Positions 9,901-21,900 of a stretch of 64,000 bases of DNA are shown here, piece after piece. Numbering within the stretch: position 1 is the first letter of the stretch; the number at the start of each line of letters is the position of its first letter. The position numbers and the translations under genes were made by a program. The notes under the pieces are model-generated. The model saw only the letters and a list, made by a program, of their open reading frames with translations. It was not told the DNA's origin and did not search any database. Origin of the DNA: Doryteuthis pealeii (Eukaryota; Mollusca; Cephalopoda; Myopsida; Loliginidae); the NCBI GenBank assembly GCA_023376005.1, contig CM042181.1, forward strand, positions 18,571,142-18,635,141, given 5' to 3'.

Positions 9901-12900
9901 CTTGAAGTTTGTGGAATTTCAGGACGTCACCAGCCTTCTGTGCAATCTGTAACTCACAGCTGAGAAAATTAAGGACTTCGCGCAGCGTCACCAGCCGCTC
10001 GACGGCCTTCCTCGGAATCTTCCGCATCAGAATAAGAAAAACGCCTTCATAGGTAAATAAGTTATCTTTCTCTTCTGCCAGCAGCAGATTTAGGGGAACT
10101 CTTTGATGGGGGGTTCCAAATCCGGGGCTCTTTTCCATCCAGGAGACCGTCTTAATGGCACGCTTTATCTCCGGGTCTGCAATCGGCAAGTCTTCGACAC
10201 TATCAGCAGCACTGTTAGCCAGGTTCCCGTCGTCTTCGGAATCGTCCCTTGTTTCAGATGAAGATCTCGAATGGAAGAACTGGTCGTCGTCCGGACGCTG
10301 GTTCAACCAATTCTTCAGATATTCCATGGAGTTCGGATTTCCTTCGAACGTCGAGAAGTTCTGAAAGTCTTCCATCTTGAAATACGACGACGACGACGAT
10401 GACTTCTCCGGCGCCGGGACGAACGTGGAATCGGGTTCGGGCTGCACTTCCACATTGTTGCTGATGCTCGGGGCCTGCTTCAGAGCCTGCAACTGGCTCT
10501 GGATCTTTTTACGGATCTTCTTGCGCTTCGTTTTGGACATGCTGTTAAACCTGGCTTCGAGGGGCACGCCAATCGCCTTCTTCAGGATCTTGTACTGCGT
10601 GCAACCTTCCTTCACGAACATCTGGAGGTAGTTATCGACCGTATCGAACGGGTCCCGAACTTTTTTCTCTTCCTCATCGGCCGGGTTGGGGAAGGGTTGG
10701 TTCAGGCCGATCTGCCTCTGTGGATCGCCGTAACTGGTCGGAGCACCTGATATTATCCCTTCCATTTCCGGATTGTTTTCCATGTCCGGCAATGATTGGG
10801 TGGCAAGGCTTTCATTGGAAATTGACGGACCAAATCCTTTTTTGCCTTTGTTAGGAAGACAGTTCTTCACTTCGATTTTAATCTCTCGTAAGTGATCTTT
10901 ATCCGGCCAGTTTTCGGGATGATACCTCCCCGGATGCATCGGACCCTCATCTCTTGGTGGCGAACCCCTACCGAGAAAATGACCATCCTTAGGAAAATCC
11001 TGCTCATGACCCGGAGAATAACTACCCGCTCGTCTTCCTCGATGATGGCGGTCAGGCCAATTGTGTGAATAACCCTTCTTAAATGGGAGGTAATCATCGG
11101 ATTTCTCATACAAAAAGCCGTCGGATTTATCTTGGATATAATCATCAGGATCAAGGGAAGGCCGATAATTTTCATGGATGTAGTGATCAGGTTTTCCGTA
11201 CGGGTAACTGTCTGGTCTACCCCGCGGGTACCTATCATCACCAGGACCGTACCTCTCATCCCCAGGACCATATCTGTCATCACCAGGACCATACCTATCA
11301 TCCCCAGGACCGTGATCGTTAAAATTATCCGGATAATTATTGGGTTGGTTGTGCGAATAAGGCACAAATTTCCCACGGATAGAACGTCCCCGCTTCCCGT
11401 GGAATCGCTTCTGCTTTCCACGGGGGAAATTATCCGGCCGGCCGTTATTGTAACCATCCACACGATTCGGTGGATAAAATTCGGATCGGTCCGGTGGACA
11501 CTCCTCGGAACCCTCACTCGGATAATCCATTCTATTTGGCGGATACGGTTCCGGACTATCCATCGGGTAACAATCCATTCGACTGTGCGGATAGCTGTCC
11601 ACCCGGTCGTGAACGTATTCATCCGGAGGTCCATGTGGGTAAGTCTCCATTCTTTCGTGGGGGTATGGTTCCGACTTCTTCGGCACCATTTCTTCCGACT
11701 TGCTCGACCGGACACGTCGTTTGTAAAATCTTTCCTCGTGGGAACTGTGTCTCCGACTGGGTTGCCGGCGCTTCCGCCGAGGGCTTTCTAATTTCCGTCT
11801 TGAGGATCTTCGTTTGAGATATTCCTCGTTTGAATTTTCTTCTCCGCTGCTTTCGCTTTCCTCGTCCGGAAGCTCTCCTTCTTCGAGTTCCGAATCTCGG
11901 TCTTTGTTTTCTTTAGACGGTTTCGGTTCCTTTTCTTTACTCTCTTTGGCGCCGTCTTGAACGGTGCTTTCCGAAGATTTTGTCGCATTTTCAGATTCTT
12001 GTTTATTTGAATTTGATTTAGTATCACTACTGCTGCCGCTGCTTTTACTAGTTTTAGTTTTAGTATTAGTATTACTACTGGAACTACTGGTCACTGTGGA
12101 AATGTTCTCTTCTGCAGATCTGACAGGCTTCCAGAGTTTGTCCGACAAACTTTTCTCGTCTTTTTCTGCGGATTTTTTTGTTCTACTAGAGGAATTCTTT
12201 TCCTCGGACGCGTGTCTGCTTCTGGATTGCGACCGTGATGATTTCCTCTCGGACTTTTCCGCACGGCTTCCTTTCTCCTCAGCTGGCTGCGATGCCAATT
12301 CTCTCTTTATTTTCTTTACCGATTCCAACAAGTTCTGCAGTTCGGACTTCCGTTTCTTCTTTGAGTACTGTTCCGCCAACTTCCGGAGAAGCCGTCGGTT
12401 GCATTCGGCTAATTTTATATCCTTTAAGGATTTCGAATTTATTGTGGAAATCTGGATTGATTTCGGGATGCTCGACGAGCGATCCAATTTCTTCTTCACC
12501 CTCTTCTGCTCCTTCTTCGTCCGGCTCTTGGATTTCTCGGCAGAGTCACTCCTTTTCTTTTTGGATTCCTCGTTCGTTGTTGTTGTTGCATTGTTATTAT
12601 TTTCCGAAAAGGCATCTGCTTCTTGCTGGCCGCCAGAAGCCGGATCGCTTGCGGGGGCCGACGTGCTTGAATCCGGAACAGTTCCAGTATTCGGCTCTGC
12701 GTCCGACTTTTCAATATCGGACTTTGTTTCTGCGGTCGACAAGATGTGCCAGACAACATCTTCAGAATCATCATCATCATCACTGGAAGGGGAAGCTGCC
12801 GACAGGGTAGGCAAGTCCGACGTTGGGGGCTTCTCTTCATTCTTCTTTGGAAAATCCATTTTAGAGAATCTAGAACAACTTTCCGAAGACAATGACGAGT

Positions 12901-15900
12901 CAATGGAGACAGTCCGTTTGATTTTGACAAAGTCCAAGGATCGTGGTGACATGGAAGGGTCCGAGGCTGATATGGAGACAATTTCAGATGTTTTGTCGGT
13001 TGGACTGTACGAGGAAGACCTACTTTTCTCCGAGTCGGCTTTGCTGTTCTCTGCGTTTGTATTTATCGACGCCAGTTCGGTAAAGCTTTCCGATTTCGGA
13101 ACTTTGGTATTTTTTGAATTACTTTCGGAAGTTTTTGTTTCCGCACTGGAAGAAGAACTAGTGGTTGATTTTGAAGATTTGCCTTTGGTTGATGCCGAAG
13201 ACGTAGATGGAGACTTTGTCCCTGAATTGTTACCAGATTTTGACGTGGAGGATAACATGTTTAAAAAGTTTGACACTAATTCAACGTGGGGGTCTTTGCT
13301 TGTTTTAGGGGGGTTATTCTCGCTGTTAGAGTTGTCTCCCTTAGGGTTTATCTTGTCCGCAAACCAATCAAATAAGTTTGACGGTCTTGCGGAATCCATC
13401 TGGTTCGAGTGATAGTTGGGTAGATCAGGAGTTGCATACCCGAGAGGATAGATGGGGCTGGGCGTTACATTAATAGGGTGGTGCCAAATAGGCTGGGTGG
13501 GGTGTGAAGTTGTCATGATCGGGTTAAACGAAGGAATATTTTGCCAGCCTCGATCAAATTTTTGTGTCAGTCCAGACCAAAATTGTTGCTGTGGGGCCAT
13601 CCATCCCGGGGGAAGATAGTGAGTTGGGGATGGAGTTGATACCGTCGGAGACAAAGATCTTGATTTTTTCGAGCCTTTATGGAAAGATCCTTGCTTTTTC
13701 CCGGAAAAGTTGAGCACAGGTATTGCTTGACCGGGAACGAATTCCTTTTCCTTAGAATCGGGGATTAACTCTGCTGGATTCTTCTCAGACATTTCGTCGC
13801 TCGTTGGGTGGGTCGGGCTGTACATTTCGGTCGAAAGCTTTGTATTGGTACTCTCGGTTTTGGCCTTATTCAAACATAAATTTTCCTGCTGATTCAGAGG
13901 AGTTGCGTTCTTTGTGTCATTTTCGTCACCGCTTGTCTTCTTCCGCCAGGAAGCTTCATCGGATTTTTCGGGAGTTTCTGATTTACATACACTGTCGTCG
14001 GCGTTTGCAGATTTTAGGAGCTCTTTCTTCAAGTCTTCCTCATTGACGAGGACTTTGTTGAGGTTACTAAGCTTGAACAGGTCCATATCTAATATATTCG
14101 TTTTCTTGCCACTTTCTTTGGTGACGTTTGGCTGTAGGGTGGAAGGGGATTGATTTAACTCCTTCTGACCGGCAGGAATATTTTCTTTAACAACCTTCCG
14201 AAGGACATCGAAGATCTCGTTGGATACGTTCAACGAGGAGACTGCTCGTGCCTGGCTCAAACTAGAAAGACTCTTCAACCAGATATGGGACGTATCCTTA
14301 ATCTCTGTTTTACCCTCCATCTGATACGCACAGAACAAAGACGAATCCGAGCCGTCCTTAGATTCCGGCTCAGCTGGGGGTGCCGTCTCGTTGAACGGGG
14401 TCAGTTTCGGTTCAGGCTTTTCTATCGGGGCGCTGTTGAAACTGACCCCGAAAACGTTCCTGCCCACACTTTCGGGGATGGCGGCGGCCAACGAGACCGG
14501 CGGCGGATTCCCGAATCCACCAGGCTTATCGTTCAGATCGACACCGGCGGATTTCCGCGGATCGGTGGCAGCGGTGGTCATGGTGGTGGTGGAAACGAGG
14601 TCCAATCCGGAGATCTTTTTAAAGCTGTGCTCCGGGCTCTTCAGGTCGTACCTGTAGTTTTCGAAAGAGTCCCTTCTGGGCGTGGCACTTGCACTCTCGT
14701 CTATAAACAGGGGTTTTGATAAGTCCTCGTCCCCAAGGATGTTCGAGTCACTGTCGCTGAAGCATAAAACTTGCGGAGAGTCACTAGCAATGTCCATATC
14801 GGAACAGGTGTTATCGTCAGATTTTTGTTGAATAAGAGAAGGCTTAAAATCCTTATCCGAAACTGAGTTGCCGTCTTCCGTACCCGGCGTTTTCGGGGAC
14901 ATTTCCCGATAAAACCCCCAAGCTTGTCGAGCAATAGCAGCTTCCTGAGATTCTGATTTTACAGTTGGTTCTGTCTTTACAGTCACTTCTTTCTTATTAT
15001 CCGAAGAAACCTTGGGTGGTTTCAATCCTTTCGCAACGTCTTTGGAAAACTGAGCATAAACCGGAATATCTTCTCCGACACTTCCGAGCTTCGGTCTCCC
15101 AGGAGCGCATTTGGAAATGGAACTTTCCTCATTCGTTGATGACAGTCTTCTAGGGGGTTTTGGTTTGTCGTCAACGGTTTGAATGGCACAAAGGTTCCAT
15201 GTGTCTTTCTTTATCAAAGGTTTACTCTTCCTACAAATATCGGACACACCCTCAGTCAGATCCGATTTTAATCTCAACGGATTGTATATATCGGCTGATG
15301 CGTCCAGTGTCGATACCTTATTTGGTTTGTTTCCCAGAACACCATCCGACTGGTATTCACCGTACATCTTCAAAAGACGAGGGTCTCGGGGCAATAAGGA
15401 ATCATTACAAGTTGGTGGTTTTGGTAAAGGTTCCTTGACAGGGTGAAAGTCAGGTTGGCTGGGTGGGGGCTTTCTGCTGAGCCGCGGATCAACTAAGGTT
15501 ACAGATGCTTCCCGGGGATCCTCTAGGGGAATTGTGATAGATGTTGGAATTGGCTTGGGTAGCGGTGCCTTCCTGTGCGACATAGACGATGATTTTGACG
15601 ATTTGTCTTTTAGAATCGGCTTCAGTTCCTCCTTTGCCGTTTTCGGTAAGATACTCGGCAAGGGAGGCTCTTTCGCAAACGGAGGGGCGAGTTTTGAAGG
15701 AATTCTCGGATCCCTGGGAATCTGGGGTGGCGGCGGCGGGGGTGGTGGTGGCGGAGGGGGAGGCGGCGGTGGCGGAGAGAGGGGACTAAATAAGGAATTG
15801 CTAAACGAACCGGCGCCGGGCGGCATCACCAGACTCGGTTTCAGCTTCTCTAACAACGGAGCTGGTGGAAGTGGGAGCACAGGTGTGGGCGCCGGCTGGG

Positions 15901-18900
15901 TGACGAGGGGTTCCGATATTGGTTTCGTGCTGAGGTTAGATTCCGAAGAGAGGAAATTGGTGAACACCTCAAAGACATTGGTTTTTTCACGAGGCGGAGA
16001 TTTCGCTGGTTTCGGTTTGACGTGTTTCTCCATGTAAGCTTGGAACGATATCTTTTGCTTTTTCTGCTCCGCTGCTTTCTTTTGCTCGTTTATTTTTTTC
16101 AGCTCGGCTTCTGATGTTATTGTTGCCGGTATTGTCGTCGTTGTGGTAGGGGGTGCTGAAATCGATTCCATGAGAAGGTCGACTTTGAGGGATTGGTCCG
16201 TCGGAGGAAAGGTAGCCGGAGATACTGTGGAGTTTTTAGGAGCAGAAGAGTCTGTACGAGAATTTTTTATTATTCCCTTGGGAGCGCTTGGTTTATTGGT
16301 GTTGCTAAGCATTGTCTTCGATTGTAAAGTAGATGATATCAGGGTTGAGGCTGTCATTGCAGACGATGGCTTCTTCACCTCTTTTGAAATATTGCTAAAA
16401 AGCTGAAGGCTCGTTTCCGAACTTGCTCGACGACGCGAAAGCTTTCTCCGGTAGCTTGGCCTTTATTCGGGAATCTCTATCGGCAGAGGTTTCGGCTTGG
16501 ATATTTTCTTCTTGGTAACGCCGCCACTCAATAACGGACTTTTCTTTGACAGTTTCTTGAATTTGTTGACCTCGGATCGCACGGACGCTTTGATGGATTT
16601 GATTGAGATTTCCGCCGTGGATTGGTGATCCGCAGAGCTGGTTTTGTTGGGTTTGGATTTTTGGTGGCTTTTAACTGGCGCCGATGCTGGCGCCAATTTT
16701 GTATTAGCCTTGCTTTGGGTTGTGGTCTTTGAGCTGCTGCTGCTGCTGCTGCTGCTACTTGAAAGGCCAATGGGTGAATGTCCAGGGGGTAAATTAAGGG
16801 TCTCCAGCAATTCCCTTTGGCTACCAATCCATTCCATCATATTAGAACCACCTTCCTGATGTAAATGACTTGTTATCTGAAACAGAAGAAAAAATTTTAA
16901 AAAACAAATGATTCATTTTAATGGTATCTCAACCTGTCTAGGGAATTACATTAAAAAAAATTACTTTTACATTAAAAAATTATTTTACATTAAAAAATTC
17001 ATTTTAATGGTATCTCAACCTGTCTAGGGAATTACATTAACATTAAAAATTATTTTAAAAAAATGATTCATCTTTCTACATTAAAAAATTACTTTTACCA
17101 TTAAAAATTTTTTTTTAAAAACAAATGATTCATGGGTATCTCAACCTGTTAGGGAATTACATTAAATAAAAATTACTTATACATTAAAAGATTATTTTAC
17201 ATTAAAAAAAAAAAGAAAAAGAAAAAAAAAAGAAGTTTACCAAATAATTGATTTTAATGGCATCTCAACCTGTCTAGAGAATTACATTCTCTGTACATTA
17301 ATTATAATTGAGCAGAAGGACTCAGATTACAATAATAAGATGACTTTATTTGAATAGAATGAGTTCTGAGATGAATAGATAGTAAACTTTGAAATATCCC
17401 ACTACTGCAATCCTACCGTAAGCTGCTGGCAGTAGGTCTTGCAAAAGGACTCAGGTTACAATAATAATAGGACTTTATTTGAATAGAATGAATTCTGAGG
17501 TGAATAGATAGTGAATTTTGAAATATCCCACTACTGCAATCCTACCGTAAGCTGCTGGCAGTAGGTCTTCAGGGCCCACTACTGCAATCCTACCGTAAGC
17601 TGCTGGCAGTAGGTCTTGCAAAAGGACTCAGGTTACAATAATAATAGGACTTTATTTGAATAGAATGAATTCTGAGGTGAATAGATAGTGAATTTTGAAA
17701 TATCCCACTACTGCAATCCTACCGTAAGCTGCTGGCAGTAGGTCTTGCAAAAGGACTCAGGTTACAATAATAATAGGACTTTATTTGAATAGAATGAGTT
17801 CTGAGATGAATAGATACTGAGCTTTGAAATATCCTATCGTACAGGTAAATAAATACCAAGAAAATTTGGTAGGCAAGGATTTATCTCTTTGTCTACTTTA
17901 AACCGCTCACAGTGGCTCTCCCATTACTTAGATCCTTCTGTATGCCACTTTTTTGGAGGATATGTGCTTAATTGAAGTCATACCTAATTTTTGAAAATTA
18001 ATTAGTTAACAATTAATGAATTTTAGGCAGGCATATATGTTCAAATGTAAGGCTAAACAGATCGAGAAAATGTCAAAAAAAAAATATATGTATATCAAAC
18101 TTGTTGGTAAACCCTTGTGGTAAGAAAAAACCCGGCAAATAGTTTGATTGTAAAAAAGATCTTAGACCTAAAGAGCACTGTGCAAAACTTTTAGTGGGTA
18201 TATCTGACTCATTGGGTTTATCTTATATATATATATATATTAAAACTCACCTGTTGAACACAATCTTTCAAAATGACCACTGGTTGGAATTTGAGCGATA
18301 ACGTAGCATCTTTCCAACTATCAAAGCCGAGATCCTTCAACGTCGGCTCCCGGATCGGCCTCTCTTTGCCGTACGATAGCAGGTCATCATTTAAGGAAGC
18401 ATCCATCATCTCGAATTCCTTAAAGTCCGGATCCCAAAAGCTGTAGGAGGAGAGGAGGAGGCGGGGGGGGGCGTCCCCGAACCCAAACGAACTAGTCGTC
18501 GATGCGAGGCTACTATTGTCAAATTCTGCTGCCGCTTTTCTCTGCAGTTTCTGCCTCTTCCGTCGACGCCGATAGCTTGTCATGTCAAAAGGAGCTTTCT
18601 TTTTGGCTTGCCGCCGCGTCGTCAGGCTCGCATTGTTAATCTTCCTCTTCTTGCGTTCGGTAGGCGGCAAGTACAGACTATCGGCTTCCGAAACGCTGGT
18701 CGATTCAGAAAATTCATTCTCCAGCAGCAGTTCTTTCATCAGCTTCGTATTGACAACATCGTCGATGCTGACTTCGTTCGTTGGGGGCGGGATCTTCTCT
18801 GGCGGTTCTGGAGGTTCTGGAGGTAATTCTTTCTTTCGTACCCACTTGTGATGTTGGTTAGGGATCAGCTTCTTTTGTTGAACGCTTTTGACGAACGACA

Positions 18901-21900
18901 TGTAATTGTTTTCCCATTTCGGAGGAGTGGCCTCGGGTTGAGTTTTGGGGCTGAGCGCCGATTCGACAACACTGAGTAGGTTTGTTAATTCTTCGAGTTT
19001 GGGACCGTTTTCCTGGAAGAACAGAAAACAAAAATTAGTTTTTAAAACAACACATAAGAATTTTGAATATATATACATATATGATAAAGGAATGGCTTAC
19101 CAGGAAACAGAATATTGAGTTAATCACAACTTCGACCGTCAATACAATTTTTAACCCTGATGATACATTTTTGGTGAAACTTATGTAGGTTATCTTTCTA
19201 TGCCTTTCTATTACATATATATAATATATATATGTTGAAAAAATAAATAAAGGAAAGAAAGTATAGAATGGATAAAATAGGATATTTTAATCAATTTTAC
19301 TTACACGTGTTTCAGTCAGGAGTTTATCCATGTGTACATTATTCAAACTATTATTACTTTTAAATAACCAAATGAAATGAAATAATAATAATAGAAAAAA
19401 TTGTACAAATAACACAAAGAAATATCGACCTTCCTCAGAGTAAATCCTTATTTGAAATGAAATTTGTTGGAAAAAGTGGAGAATTTTTAAATGTTGAAAA
19501 AATAACTTTTTTTTAAATTCACGATCAGACGCTGTCGAGAAAGACAGTTAATGATGTCATGTCGCATGTGAACAGATTTTGACGGGGAGAGAAGTTTTGT
19601 GGAATTCTAAATTTTCAAAGCATGAGGGATATATATATATATATACACACACACACGCACACACACACCATCTATGCTTAAAAAATATGGATATGAGCTC
19701 TCTGTTTAAAGAAAAATTGGAGAAAATTTTTATTAAGCTTCCCCGGTAAATTTACATAAAGGACAATCTCTTAATTTTAAGATAAAAAATAAATAAGTAA
19801 GAAATGAAATACTAAATAAATGTTGACGTCATAAGAGACTTTTAGTAATTCAGTTGAAATCTATTTGCCTTTGATCTCTCTGGCGCGGAAATCTGACGAA
19901 TCGGTCGTTGCGTCATCTGAAATTCCCTCACCCCTGCATACGCATTTTTTAAATTAAAAAAAAATCAAATCAAACAGATCCAGCCAAGAGAATAGTTGAA
20001 CAGTAAGAAGATAAGTAAAGAATTATTACTATTACAAAAATACTTTTTTAATGCATGAGTTGGAGTGGTTGAAGAGAACACACAAGATGAGTGTCTGTTT
20101 TCCAAGGCATTTCTACTTGTTATAAAATAAATGAGCTCAGAAAAAACAAGAACGTCTTGAGTTTATTATTAAAAAACATCAACATTACAAGACAAGATAT
20201 CCCAAAAGATCCCCAATTAATTTCCAGAATCAAAGAACAGCGAGAAGGCCATCCAGCCCAACAACAGATCCACCAACGGATACAGAAAGACCCAGCTACT
20301 CCGATCCAGAACAGCAGAGCCCAACTCTGATCCAGCCAAGAGAATAGTTGAACAGTAAGAAATATAAAATTATTGCCATTACAAAAATACATCTTTAAAT
20401 CAACTCTGCTAGGCATGAGTGGAAGTGGTTGAAGAGGACAGATGCAAGATGAGTGTCTGTTCTCCATGGCATTTTTACTTGGGATAAAATAAAGGAGCTC
20501 AGAAAAAAAACAAGAACATCTTGTGTTTGTTATTAAAAACTATCAATAAGACAAGACACCCCAAAAGATTTCCAAGTAATTTCCAGGCTTGAAGAATAGA
20601 CGGAAATGCCAGCCCAACACTTGAACAAGAAATACCAGTTACTTCGGTCCAGAACAGCAAAGCTCAACCAGATCCAGCCAAGAGAATAATTGAACATTAA
20701 GAAGATAAGTAGAGAATTATTACTGTTACAAAAACTCACCTTTAAATCGACCCTGCTATGCATGTTGGAGAGGTTGAAGAGAACAGATGCAAGATGAGTG
20801 TCTGTTCTCCAAGGTATTTTTACTTGGGATAAAATAAATGAGCTCAGAAAATACAAAAACGTCTTGTGTTTGTTATTAAAAACTATCAACAGCACAAGAC
20901 AAGATATCCCAAAACATTTCCAAGAAATTTCCACACTCAAAGAACAGTGAGAATGCCAGTCAGCTACAACAACAGATCTAACAACAGACACAGAAAGACC
21001 CAGCTACTCCGATCCAGAACAACAGAGCCCAACTCCAATCCAGCCAAGAGAATAGTTGAACAGTAAGAAGATAAGTATAGAATTATTACTATTACCACAA
21101 ATGTTACGTGTATAAATAATACACACATATACATTCAGCTCTCCATATTAAGTCCCCCTGACAGGGATAACCCTTAACTGATGATTTTGTAGACCTTTAG
21201 TGCTATTACGCTCAGGTCCATACTGGTATTTACATGTACCCCACATGTACATGATATGGCACAAGGCCGTTTTATGTGGGCACCACCCACAAGCCGAGAC
21301 TCATGGGGTGGTAGGAGAAAAATTGCGTCGATCCGAGCTCAGCCTCTAAGTGCAATGAGGCAAGCATCTGGGATCAACGCTATTAATTTAGCAGTTCACC
21401 GGACACCCGTCCCGAAGGATGAGTGGGTGGGACTACTGGTATTTACATGTACCCCACATGTACACGATATGGCACAAGGCCGTTTTATGTGGGCACCACC
21501 CACAAGCCGAGACTCATGGGGTGGTAGGAGAAAAATTGCGTCGATCCAAGCTCAGCCTCTAAGTGCAATGAGGCAAGCATCTGGGATCGACGCTATTAAT
21601 TTAGCAGTTCACAGGACACCCGTCCCGAAGGACGAGTGGGTGGGACTACTCAGGTCCATACTGACTCAGGGTGGTATGTATTTACCAAACTCTCTGCATA
21701 AGCGGGATGCTATATAAGGTGATTTTTTAAGTGGAGTTTAACATATTTAAATTCAGTTTTCTTTCTCCTAGACCGGTTGCCATACCAGAATTAAAGAGTT
21801 TAGTCTGACCTACTATTAATCCATAGCTGTGTAGCGTTGGTTTGTGTTCGCCTGGTGGAGTTGTCTGCCCCTTTTAGTTCGTTGGTGCCCTAGCGGGCAC

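Larger units (their letters stand above)
16877..18250 (-). other. Intron 8
   Basis: Near the exon are degenerate repeats of AATGGTATCTCAACCTGTCT (16920-17290). The 17315-17830 array and half of a foldback element (17955-18080) follow. No coding sequence. Confidence 0.7.

Noticed and set aside
11964..13412. 482-aa ORF on the plus strand
   Set aside because: It is the antisense shadow of the Ser-rich TASOR-like exon 9. Its Leu/Phe/Ser composition mirrors that exon, and it has no independent support.
20091..21066. Several ORFs of 66-152 aa on both strands
   Set aside because: They lie in the ~350-bp tandem array and are not conserved between its units.
21256..21717. 153-aa ORF with two repeats
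   Set aside because: It spans a 213-bp direct duplication, so the frame is preserved by chance. No recognisable domain, and the composition does not suggest coding.
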